Positions 35,801 through 43,313 of a stretch of 64,000 nt of DNA are shown one piece after another. Each line of letters starts with the position of its first letter. Positions within the stretch are counted from its first letter, which is position 1. The DNA comes from an uncultured Acidobacteriota bacterium (lineage in GTDB: Bacteria; Acidobacteriota; UBA6911; RPQK01; JAJDTT01), in contig CATOST010000015.1 in NCBI GenBank assembly GCA_951812665.1, forward strand, positions 30,474-94,473, given 5' to 3'. The notes under the pieces were generated by a model. The model saw only the letters and a list, made by a program, of their open reading frames with translations. It ran no database searches and was not told the DNA's origin. The position numbers and the translations under genes were made by a program.

Positions 35801-36665
35801 CAACGCCTCGCCAGATTGTCGCCAAGCGCTGCCACCGTAGCAGCACGGCGTTCCAGACGAGACTCAACACCAGCGTCTTGCCCCAATTGCCCCAGGCCCA
35901 CGCGCCGACCCGATGTTTCCTCATAAAGAGCACCGTGTTCCGGCGAACCCAGAACACCCGCTTCAACGGTTCGTCCCGCGTGGAATGAGCCCGGCGGTGA
36001 TGGACCCGCGCAGCCGGGCAGTAGTAGGCCGGAAACCCTCGCCGTCCCGTCCGGAAGAGGAAATCCACCTCCTCGTGGTACATGAAGTAGTCCTCGTCGA
36101 AGAACCCCACCTCCTGGAAGACCCGGGGGTGAACCAGAAGCGCGCACCCCAGCAGCAACTGAACCCGCCGGACCCGGTCGTACCGCCCGCCGTCGCGCGC
36201 ACCCTTGCCGGCGAAGGACGACAGAACGTGGCTCCAGGTGATCCGCCCCCAGGCGGCGTCCAACCGGCCCGGCCTCCCCTGCAAGAGCACCTTGGGGCCG
36301 TAAATCCCCGGACCCTTCTCCCGGGCGATCTCCAAAAGCCGGGAGACCGTCTCCGGCTCCACCAGGATGTCGTTGTTCAGCAGGAGGAAATAGTCGGCGA
36401 CGTTACTTCTGGTGTAGTCGCCGGGACGAATCAACGTCCGGAGCACCGCGTTGAGTGCTCCCCCGTAGCCCAGATTCTCCGCCAGCGGGGTCAGATTGAC
36501 CGGATACCGCACCATGTCGGCCGAGCCGTCAGTGGACGCATTGTCCAAGACAACGATCTCGAGTTCACGGTGCACGGTGGAACGCAACGCTTCCAGCGTC
36601 GCCGGGAGCACCTCGCACCCGTTCCAGTTGACCACCAGCGCTAGGACCCGTTCATCAGTCGGCAT
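35745..36665 (-). CDS. Family 2 glycosyltransferase (rhamnosyltransferase-like)
   Basis: 306 residues from the ATG at 36665, which overlaps the previous gene by 25 bases; earlier in-frame starts read through unrelated sequence. Motifs: LALVVNWNGCEVLP, LDNASTDGSADMV, the metal site LLNNDILVEPE (about 115-125) and FDEDYFMYHEEVDF. A C-terminal amphipathic region is typical of this class. The last 14 residues (GGGTCSPPPGKGDL) come from a GGGGACT-type hairpin repeat, so the natural end has been altered. It is the last gene of a three-gene GT operon (38667 to 35745). Confidence 0.85.
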   Translation of the reverse strand: MPTDERVLALVVNWNGCEVLPATLEALRSTVHRELEIVVLDNASTDGSADMVRYPVNLTPLAENLGYGGALNAVLRTLIRPGDYTRSNVADYFLLLNNDILVEPETVSRLLEIAREKGPGIYGPKVLLQGRPGRLDAAWGRITWSHVLSSFAGKGARDGGRYDRVRRVQLLLGCALLVHPRVFQEVGFFDEDYFMYHEEVDFLFRTGRRGFPAYYCPAARVHHRRAHSTRDEPLKRVFWVRRNTVLFMRKHRVGAWAWGNWGKTLVLSLVWNAVLLRWQRLATIWRGVVAGMGGGTCSPPPGKGDL

Positions 36666-37711
36666 ATGTCCCGTCCCGTGAGGACCCGGTCGCGGCGTAC
36701 CCGCAAACGCTTGGCGAGCGCCTGCGGAGTCCGCGCCATCCCCGCCGCGAGTCCTCGCAGGAACCACCCCAGGTAGCCGGCCTTGACGGCGTGGAACGCT
36801 GTGCTACGGGCCCATCCGTAAGCCAACTGGAACAGGTTCCGGCCCAGTTGGTAGGTCACCATCAACTGCCACCGGTTCCGGGTGATCCAGTAGACCCGGG
36901 CCGGCGAATAGCAGACGGGCAGCGGAGGTGGGGCCGAGGCAGGCTCACCCGGGCCGACCCCGGCGTTTTTCTTCGCCAATGGATCGATTCCGGGTTCCCC
37001 CTTTTCCGGCGCCAGGAGGTCCGCCACCAGTTCGTCCCGAGACGAATCGGACGCGGCCTCGATATGGTAGACGACGGCATCCGGGACGTACAGGCAGGGA
37101 TGGCCCGTGAGCTGGGCTCTCAGGCTCAGGTCCACGTCCTCCAGGTACATGTAGTAGGTCTCATCGAACAGCCCGATGCGGTCGAACAACTCGCGGCGGT
37201 AGAAGGCCGCTCCCGCACTGGCCCCCAGGACAGGCCGGCTCTGCCCGTGGAGATCGCACGGGTCGCCGCGGCCCCGCTTGAAGGGCATCCCCGTCCGGTC
37301 GTAGCCGTCGCCGGCGCTGTCGATCCGGTCCCGCCGGCGGAAGTCCACCATGCGGGAGGCCAGGAACCAGTAGGAGGGGTGACCGTCGAACGCCGCCAGC
37401 CCCGCCTCCGTCCAGCCCGGGTCCACCTCCGTGTCGTTGTTCAGGAGAGCCGTGAAATCGGAGCTGCAATGGAGGATGCCCCGGTTCACCGCCCGGGCGA
37501 ACCCCTGGTTCTCCTCCAGCGCCAGCACCTCCACACCGGGAAACCGGGTCTCCAGCATCTCCCGGGTCGAGTCGGTGGAGCCGTTGTCCACGACGAGGAC
37601 CGGGCATCTCACCCGCTGCTTGGCCAGCGAGGTGAGACACCTGTCCAGCAGCCGCGCCCGGTTCCAGGTGGGGATGATCACCGTCAACCTGGGGTCGTAG
37701 GCGCCCGGCAT
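36641..37711 (-). CDS. Family 2 glycosyltransferase
   Basis: 356 residues from the ATG at 37711, which lies 2 bases after the upstream stop (TAGGCATG), so it is translationally coupled. GT-A motifs: LTVIIPTWNRARLLDRC, VVDNGSTDSTREML, the metal site LLNNDTEVDPGW and FDETYYMYLEDVDLSLR. The C-terminal third is basic and helical with hydrophobic patches. Probably adds a sugar to a lipid-linked surface polysaccharide; donor and acceptor are unknown. A longer start (37801) would overlap the previous gene by 88 bases and is less likely. Confidence 0.85.
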   Translation of the reverse strand: MPGAYDPRLTVIIPTWNRARLLDRCLTSLAKQRVRCPVLVVDNGSTDSTREMLETRFPGVEVLALEENQGFARAVNRGILHCSSDFTALLNNDTEVDPGWTEAGLAAFDGHPSYWFLASRMVDFRRRDRIDSAGDGYDRTGMPFKRGRGDPCDLHGQSRPVLGASAGAAFYRRELFDRIGLFDETYYMYLEDVDLSLRAQLTGHPCLYVPDAVVYHIEAASDSSRDELVADLLAPEKGEPGIDPLAKKNAGVGPGEPASAPPPLPVCYSPARVYWITRNRWQLMVTYQLGRNLFQLAYGWARSTAFHAVKAGYLGWFLRGLAAGMARTPQALAKRLRVRRDRVLTGRDICRLMNGS

Positions 37712-37713
37712 GC

Positions 37714-38667
37714 CTACCGTTTCTCCTGCCGGCCCTGAAGCAATCCCAGATTGTAGTGGTAGCTCATGAGATCCGGATAGAGGAAGCTGAGATCCGGCCA
37801 ACGCTGCTTCTCGGTCCAGGCGCAGATCCAGGTCAGGAGCTCCATGCGGACCCGGTCCCGGAGCCGGTAACGGGGCAGGCGGCCGACGTTGAGGAAATCC
37901 ACCATCTCAGGATGTTTGCGGTAGAAGTTCCAGGCCGAGGCGCCGACGCGCCGCTGCCGTCGCACGAAGGCCCTCACCGAGGTCGGGTGGTGATGGTAGG
38001 ACACCGCCCGGGGATGGTAGACCAGCCGCATCCCCATCCGGTGGAGCCGCCATCCCAGCTCGATGTCCTCCCACCCGTATTCGCCGAAGTCCTCGTCGAA
38101 CCCCCCCGACTCCCGGAAGAACTCCCGGGAAATGGAAAGGTTGCTGGTGTAGAAGAAATTGAAGGGAACGCACGATTTGTCCTCGATCAGCGAGAACCCG
38201 AACTGCCACCCCTCCTCCCCCACGTACTCCATGAACCGCGTCCGGGGATACTCCCGGGCCCAGGGCGTGTACCCGATCGCCACCACCCGTTCCGCCTCCT
38301 CCTGCGCGACCCCGTCCCGGGCCCGCAGATGCTCCTCCAGAAAATCGGACGCAGGAACCGTATCGTCCCCCAGGAAAACCAACCACTCCCCCCGGGCTCT
38401 CCTCACACCCAGGTTCCGCGCCGCCCCCTGCTTGCGATTCTCCTGGTGCAGATAGACCAACCGCGCCGGATACCCCGCCGAGATCTCCCGAACCCGCTCC
38501 GCCGTATCGTCCGTGGAACCGTCGTCCACCACGATCACCTCGTAAGGACCTCCTCCCCCCGAATCAGCCCCAGACCCCTCAATCAGCGTCTGCCGGCCCA
38601 GCGCCTCCAACGTCCGCACCAGGATCCGGGACCGGTTATAGGTTGGAATGACAACGCTGACCCGCAT
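37714..38667 (-). CDS. Family 2 glycosyltransferase with C-terminal galactosyltransferase-like motif
   Basis: 317 residues from the ATG at 38667, which begins MRVSVVIPTYNRSRIL. The metal site is in FLGDDTVPASDFLEEHL (about 99-115). FDEDFGEYGWEDIELGWRL is the ED-type acceptor motif of the Glyco_tranf_2/GT7 C-terminal class. The C-terminal tail is basic with YHYNLGLLQGRQEKR. First gene of the 38667-35745 operon. An upstream in-frame ATG at 38784 runs through the hairpin-repeat region and is rejected. Confidence 0.85.
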   Translation of the reverse strand: MRVSVVIPTYNRSRILVRTLEALGRQTLIEGSGADSGGGGPYEVIVVDDGSTDDTAERVREISAGYPARLVYLHQENRKQGAARNLGVRRARGEWLVFLGDDTVPASDFLEEHLRARDGVAQEEAERVVAIGYTPWAREYPRTRFMEYVGEEGWQFGFSLIEDKSCVPFNFFYTSNLSISREFFRESGGFDEDFGEYGWEDIELGWRLHRMGMRLVYHPRAVSYHHHPTSVRAFVRRQRRVGASAWNFYRKHPEMVDFLNVGRLPRYRLRDRVRMELLTWICAWTEKQRWPDLSFLYPDLMSYHYNLGLLQGRQEKR

Positions 38668-38755
38668 GGATGGAACAAGTTTACCGGAGAGGAACGAATA
38701 GGAGGGGCGACTGGGAGGGGACAGGCGTCTTTCTTGTCGTCTTACTCGTGATCGC

Positions 38756-38947
38756 TCAGTCTGTCCTTGCGGCAATGGAATCACGCAGGCCTTTCAGGAG
38801 GCCCTCAATGTCTGCCACGCGTTCCCGGATCTGAGCGAATCCATCCCGGAGTCGGCTGATGTCGGACTTCAGCCGGGCAAACAGGGAGATCATCAACCCC
38901 CCCAATGCGATAGAGGCAACGATGATTCCAATAAGTTCCGGGCTCAT
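38756..38947 (-). CDS. Small membrane-anchored coiled-coil protein (subfamily B)
   Basis: 63 residues: a membrane segment (about 4-24, GIIVASIALGGLMISLF) and a short hendecad coiled coil ending GLLKGLRDSIAARTD. It belongs to the same family as the proteins at 40536 and 45600. It starts 89 bases upstream of the GT operon ATG, on the same strand, and may be cotranscribed with it. The upstream extension of the open frame to 39322 runs through hairpin repeats and is not part of the gene. Confidence 0.7.
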   Translation of the reverse strand: MSPELIGIIVASIALGGLMISLFARLKSDISRLRDGFAQIRERVADIEGLLKGLRDSIAARTD

Positions 38948-39059
38948 TTCTACTGCTCCTTGTCGCATATGTCGCCGGGACCTGCTCCGCCAGCCATGAA
39001 CAGAGGCTAGCTTCGAATTGTACAGCCAATCATGTTGACGCTCCCATCCAAGAAAAGAC

Positions 39060-39245
39060 GAACGGAGGGGGGAATGGGAGGGGACTTTTAGTCCCCCATT
39101 CTTCATTCCTCGATCCCGACTATGGATCTCCCATACGTTTCTGTAACATCCGTTACGCTGGAGTTCGGCGGCAAGAAAGCCGCTGCCCCCAAACGGCGGC
39201 AAGAAAGCCGCCGCTCCCAACCGGCGACAAGAAAGTCGCCGCCTA
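39060..39245. repeat. REP-like hairpins before TnpB element
   Basis: One GGGGACT/AGTCCCC hairpin in + orientation (39068-39095) and three minus-oriented hairpins (39160-39245) with GGCGGC/GCCGCC and GGCGAC/GTCGCC stems. They end about 45 bases before the TnpB element. The remainder of 38948-39286 is featureless. Confidence 0.8.
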
Positions 39246-39286
39246 TCGGGATCGTTCGCGTATTCTTCGGGGCAGTCGTTGTATGG

Positions 39287-40535
39287 TTTGGGGCTTATAT
39301 ATCTAACTTGATAGATTGTCATTAAAATGTGTTATAGTTGGCTCTGTTATGGTTCATACAACCTATCAGTGCCGAGGCAAGATCTCCAAGGCAGGGCTTT
39401 GCCGCCTGGATTGGATCCGATCGGTTTTGAACCGCCTCTACAACTCCGCCCTGGAAGAGCGTAAGGACGCCTGGGAGAAGGAAGAGAAATCCGTGACTCT
39501 GTATGACCAGTTGCGGGGTCTGACGCACAAGCGGAGAAACGATCCGGCCGGGCTCGGGTCCATTGCCGTCAAGGCCGAAAGAGGAATGTTGTTTCGCCTG
39601 GAACGAGCCTTCCAGGCCTTCTTCCGGCGCTGCAAGGCGGGAGAGAATCCTGGGTATCCCCGGTTCCGGCCGATCTCCAGGATGGAGACGATTGACATCG
39701 TCGATCCCAAGACGACGATGGTGAAGAAGCGGGCCCGAGGATACGCCATTCGTCCCAAGGGCTTTCCGACGATTCGGTTGTTCCCGACAAGGCCCTTGCC
39801 CGATGGTGAACTGAAGGCGTTGCGGATCGTCCGCAAGCCGAATCGCGTGTACGTGGATCTGACCTATGAAGTCGAGAAGCAGCCGTTTCCGAAGTGTGCA
39901 TCGGCGGTCGGAATCGACCTGGGTATCCGCAAGCGGGCGGTATTGTCCACCGGTGAACGAATCGAACGCAACACGCGGGACTGGCCGGAGATCCGGCGGC
40001 AACAGAGGAGGATTGCCCGGTGCCGGAGGGGGTCGAACCGGAGGAAGAAGAGAGTCCGCCGGTTGGCGGGAATGCGGTACCGGGAGGGTGTGAGCAACCG
40101 GAATGCCTGTCACCGGCAGACCACTGGGATCATCCGCAAGAACGGACTGATTGCGGTGGAGAAGTTGGACATCAAGGGGATGTCGACGAAGGGCCTGAAG
40201 CGGAAGGGCCTGAATCGAGAGATGCTCTCACAGCAATGGGGACTGCTACGGAATCAACTCCAGTACAAGGCAGAATGGGCCGGTCGGGAGTTCGTGGAAG
40301 TCAACCCACAATACACGTCGCAGGACTGTCACCGTTGTGGCGCCCGGAATCGACCGGGGAGAAGCGAGACGTATCGCTGCTCAGCCTGTGATCTCAGAAT
40401 GGACAGGGACCACAATGCAGCCCTGAACATTCTCAGGGCGGGGGTTCTTGCCCTGGGTGCCGAAACGTGGGCCAGTGGGCCGAGCGTGGTGCCGGAACTG
40501 TGTGCTGACGTCAAGTTAGATATATAAGCCCCAAA
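39287..40535 (+). mobile_element. Solo TnpB element bounded by 25-bp perfect inverted repeats
   Basis: The sequences at 39287-39311 and 40511-40535 are exact reverse complements over 25 bases (core GGGGCTTATATATCTAACTT). They bracket one gene, tnpB, about 1.25 kb in all, with no tnpA. The right repeat contains the tnpB stop codon and ends directly at the ATG of a small coiled-coil gene. IS200/IS605 elements normally lack such terminal inverted repeats. Confidence 0.8.
39349..40527 (+). CDS. tnpB: TnpB, RNA-guided RuvC endonuclease of the IS200/IS605/IS607 group
   Basis: 392 residues from the ATG at 39349 (a TTG lies at 39316). RuvC residues: Asp190 in VGIDLG, Glu271 in AVEKLDIKG and the DRDHNAALNI motif near 352-361. 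Before the last one comes a zinc ribbon CHRCGARN/YRCSACDL. The N-terminal part (RSVLNRLYNSALEERK) is the usual helical domain. Known TnpB proteins use a right-end omega RNA to cut DNA next to a short motif and help the element persist. All catalytic residues are present. If the right boundary is 40535, the guide would start with the ATG of the next gene. Confidence 0.9.
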   Translation: MVHTTYQCRGKISKAGLCRLDWIRSVLNRLYNSALEERKDAWEKEEKSVTLYDQLRGLTHKRRNDPAGLGSIAVKAERGMLFRLERAFQAFFRRCKAGENPGYPRFRPISRMETIDIVDPKTTMVKKRARGYAIRPKGFPTIRLFPTRPLPDGELKALRIVRKPNRVYVDLTYEVEKQPFPKCASAVGIDLGIRKRAVLSTGERIERNTRDWPEIRRQQRRIARCRRGSNRRKKRVRRLAGMRYREGVSNRNACHRQTTGIIRKNGLIAVEKLDIKGMSTKGLKRKGLNREMLSQQWGLLRNQLQYKAEWAGREFVEVNPQYTSQDCHRCGARNRPGRSETYRCSACDLRMDRDHNAALNILRAGVLALGAETWASGPSVVPELCADVKLDI

Positions 40536-40841
40536 ATGTCTGTTGACCTGATCAGCGTCCTGGTAGCCGTAGTGGCGGTAGGAGTCGGCTTGGCTGGGCT
40601 GATATTGGCCAGTTGGCGAGGGGTCCGGCAGGAAATGCGGGACATGCATCACGAGATTCAAGGACTGCGGCAGGAGACGCGGGACGAGTTCCACGAAGTC
40701 CGTCGGGAGATACGGGACATGCGCAACCACATGGGGCGGGTGGACTCCCACATCGGCGAACTCCGGGAACGCATCGGGCACGTCGAAGAATTGCTGCAAG
40801 GACTGCGGGAGTTCTTCGTCCGGCGCACGGTTTCCGACTAG
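40536..40841 (+). CDS. Small membrane-anchored coiled-coil protein (subfamily B)
   Basis: 101 residues. A membrane segment (about 4-24, VLVAVVAVGVGLAGLIL) is followed by hendecads (EIQGLRQETRD, EFHEVRREIRD and so on) and the end LLQGLREFFVRRTVSD. The ATG lies immediately next to the right repeat of the TnpB element, so its promoter and ribosome-binding site have been replaced by element sequence; only a weak site is seen. Paralogues: 38756 and 45600. Function unknown. Confidence 0.7.
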   Translation: MSVDLISVLVAVVAVGVGLAGLILASWRGVRQEMRDMHHEIQGLRQETRDEFHEVRREIRDMRNHMGRVDSHIGELRERIGHVEELLQGLREFFVRRTVSD

Positions 40842-40984
40842 GAGACGACTTTCTTGCCGCCCATTGGGAGGGGGGACATTCTTGTCCCCCATTCTTCAAT
40901 TCGCCCGGTTGGAAGACGCTACGCGGAGTGGGGACTTCATCCCCCCAAGACCCCCCTAATCGGCGACAAGAAAGTCGCCGCTCC
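40842..40984. repeat. REP-like hairpin plus composite repeat, copy 2
   Basis: A hairpin at 40843-40870 leads into the same composite order as at 13755: GGGGACATTC hairpin, CGGTTGGAAGACGCTACGCG spacer, GGGGACTTCATCCCC hairpin, AGACCCCCCTAATCGG and a minus hairpin. The two spacers match at most positions. Confidence 0.8.
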
Positions 40985-40993
40985 CATCCTCTT

Positions 40994-42316
40994 TCAGACC
41001 GCTCGATTGACGTAGTCGAACGCTCGGAGGCAGGCGACCTTGAGCCCCTCTCGCCGGACGGTACGGAAGAACCGCGTCGCCAGGCCCGGCGGGACGGGAG
41101 GATGCAGGCCGGCCTGAGACCCCAGCCAACGGAGTGCGTTCAACTCCTTCTCCAATGACCGGATCTTTTCCCGGAGCGCCCCCGGCAGCGACTCCAGAGC
41201 GTCGGCGCTCGGCCCCAGATCCAGCAACGACCCCAATCCCAACAACTCCAGGAGCTCCAGTTCCTCTTTAACGTAGTCCGGATCCTCCACGATTCGCCGT
41301 AGTGGGTCGCCGAACAGCTCCACGATCTCCCGATCGCTCCGCCGGCGAAGCGCCTGCACCCAGCGGCGTTTCTCCAGCACGCGCGGCAGAGCCTGCAGCA
41401 CGTCGTCCGTGGCCACCAGGTGGTTCAACGAGTCCAGCAATTGCGAACGCGCGGACTCGTCCTCTTCCTCCAGCTTGTGGCGCGTCTCCGACCAGAGGTA
41501 GAAGCTCTCCTTTCGGACCCCCGAGAAGTGCACCGCCCGCTTTACCGAGAGAAGCAGCGCCAGGGGCACGATCTTGCGGAAGTTCTCGTCGTCGTAGTTC
41601 TTGAAGATGGTCAGCAGGGCGTTCCGGTGCATCAGGTAGCGGGTCTTCTCGGGAGCTTGGGTCTCCAGGGTGGCGTGGCACCGGTGGCGCACCACCGAAT
41701 CGGGGGCCATGACCACACGATGGCCGGCGAGCCAGAGCCGCCAGCCCAAGTCCACGTCCTCGTAGAGAGCGAAGAAATCGGAATCGAACCCCCCTACCTT
41801 CAGGAAGACCTTCCGGTCCACCAGCATGGCCCCGCCGCAAGGGAACAGGACCTGGTCCCGGCGCGGCGCTTCCTCGACGGGAAGGTCCAGATCCTGCTGC
41901 AGGCCGTAGCCCAGGTAGTGGAGGGAGGAGCCGTTGTAGTCGATCCGCCGCCCCTCCCAGTCCAGGATCCGGGAGGCCACACAGGGGGTACGGGGGGTCA
42001 GCTTCTCCAGCGCGGCGGTCAGCCAGGCCGGTTCGGGGCGCATGTCGTTGTTGATGAAGGCGACGCAGGACCCCCGCGCCGTCTCGGCCCCCAGGTTGCA
42101 GGGTTGCGCGAAGCCGCGGTTGACTCCGTTCTCCAGCAACCGGACTTGGGGATAGCGCTTCCGGAGGAAGTCCTGGGAGCCGTCCGTGCTCCCGTTGTCC
42201 ACTACGATGACCTCGCCCGGGTCCAGCGCCATCAGGGGCGGAAGCAGGGTGGACAGGTGGGACTTCCCGTTCCAGTTGACGGTGACGACCGAAACGTCAC
42301 CGGGGGATGGGGACAT
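40994..42316 (-). CDS. Family 2 glycosyltransferase with long C-terminal extension
   Basis: 440 residues. VSVVTVNWNGKSHLSTLLPP and VVDNGSTDGSQDFL open the GT-A fold; FINNDMRPEPAWL is the metal site (about 89-101), and FALYEDVDLGWRLWLAGH the acceptor-side motif. About 150 extra helical residues follow from residue 290 (DESARSQLLDSLNHLVATDD and on). They may form a separate interaction domain. The start overlaps the stop of the GT gene upstream (42297-42316), and the two are probably cotranscribed with the methyltransferase gene. Confidence 0.85.
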   Translation of the reverse strand: MSPSPGDVSVVTVNWNGKSHLSTLLPPLMALDPGEVIVVDNGSTDGSQDFLRKRYPQVRLLENGVNRGFAQPCNLGAETARGSCVAFINNDMRPEPAWLTAALEKLTPRTPCVASRILDWEGRRIDYNGSSLHYLGYGLQQDLDLPVEEAPRRDQVLFPCGGAMLVDRKVFLKVGGFDSDFFALYEDVDLGWRLWLAGHRVVMAPDSVVRHRCHATLETQAPEKTRYLMHRNALLTIFKNYDDENFRKIVPLALLLSVKRAVHFSGVRKESFYLWSETRHKLEEEDESARSQLLDSLNHLVATDDVLQALPRVLEKRRWVQALRRRSDREIVELFGDPLRRIVEDPDYVKEELELLELLGLGSLLDLGPSADALESLPGALREKIRSLEKELNALRWLGSQAGLHPPVPPGLATRFFRTVRREGLKVACLRAFDYVNRAV

Positions 42317-43313
42317 GGCGAGATTGTACGATAAGGCGTTCCAATTGTGCGTCCGGCACTCGCCGTTCCTGCTGGATGCGGCGCCTCAGGCGCAGCGTCT
42401 CGGGAAGCCACCGCAGGTTCCAGGCCAAGTTTCCCAACTGGGCCCATTTGCGGCGCGGCGACTGGCTGAGGGCCACGAGATCCCAGAGCGCCCGGGCCAG
42501 GTTGGCCCGCTCATAGTTCTTGAGCAGGGCGCGCATGTTGTGGCGCTCTCCCTGGATCTCCCGCCAGAGGAGTCCCCGGTCCTCGCGGGTGGAGGCGCTC
42601 AGGTGATGGTATGCGACCGCCCTGGGCGCCGTGACCACCCGGAATCCCAGCAGCCAGAGCCGCCAACAGAGGTCCACGTCCTCGTGGTACATGAAAAAGC
42701 GCGAATCGAATCCGCCCGCTTCCCGAAAACGGGACCGGTGGAACAGGGCGGCGCCGGCGCAGGCGAAGAGGACCTCCCGGCTCCGGTCGTACTGGCCCCG
42801 GTCCTTCTCACCCATCCCCCTGTCCCAGGTATAGCCCAGCCGGTTCATGCAACCCCCGACGCCGTTGAGCCGATGGGGCTGGTCGTACAACCTCAGTTTG
42901 GAGGAGACGGCCGCGATGGAGGCGTCCGTTTCGGCCACGGCCACGAGCTCCGCCAGCCAGTCCGGCTCCAGACGGAGGTCGGTGTTGAGCAGGACCAGCC
43001 AGGTCCCGCGCGCCGCGTCGGCGGCCAGGTTGCCCGCCCGGGAAAAACCCAGGTTCCGCTCCTGCGGCAGGATCCGGACCCAGGGAAAATTCCGCCGGAC
43101 GTAGGCGAGGCTCCCGTCCCGGGAGGCGTTGTCCAGCAGCAGGACCTCCAAAGGCCGGCGGGTCTGAAGTTCCAGGGAACCGAGCAGCTCCTCCAGGTAG
43201 GGGCGGCCGTTGTAGTTGATGATGACGACCGAGGCCGGGACGTGAGAGCCGGATTCTTCCGGCGCGGCCTCTCCCCGGGACGGCGCCGATTCGGACTGAG
43301 GAGGCGGTCTCAT
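42297..43313 (-). CDS. Family 2 glycosyltransferase
   Basis: 338 residues from the ATG at 43313, which overlaps the methyltransferase stop (ATGA). SVVIINYNGRPYLEELLG, LLDNASRDGSLAYV, the metal site LLNTDLRLEPDW and FFMYHEDVDLCWRLWLLG are clear. A basic C-terminal helix-rich tail of about 60 residues (QSPRRKWAQLGNLAWNLRWL and on) follows. Part of the operon 45364 to 40994. Specificity unknown. Confidence 0.85.
   Translation of the reverse strand: MRPPPQSESAPSRGEAAPEESGSHVPASVVIINYNGRPYLEELLGSLELQTRRPLEVLLLDNASRDGSLAYVRRNFPWVRILPQERNLGFSRAGNLAADAARGTWLVLLNTDLRLEPDWLAELVAVAETDASIAAVSSKLRLYDQPHRLNGVGGCMNRLGYTWDRGMGEKDRGQYDRSREVLFACAGAALFHRSRFREAGGFDSRFFMYHEDVDLCWRLWLLGFRVVTAPRAVAYHHLSASTREDRGLLWREIQGERHNMRALLKNYERANLARALWDLVALSQSPRRKWAQLGNLAWNLRWLPETLRLRRRIQQERRVPDAQLERLIVQSRHVPIPR

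Noticed and set aside
38948..39322. N-terminal extension of the small coiled-coil gene at 38756
   Set aside because: The extension reads through three hairpin repeats (LSCRRLGAAAFLPP-type text), which recurs wherever the repeats are open.
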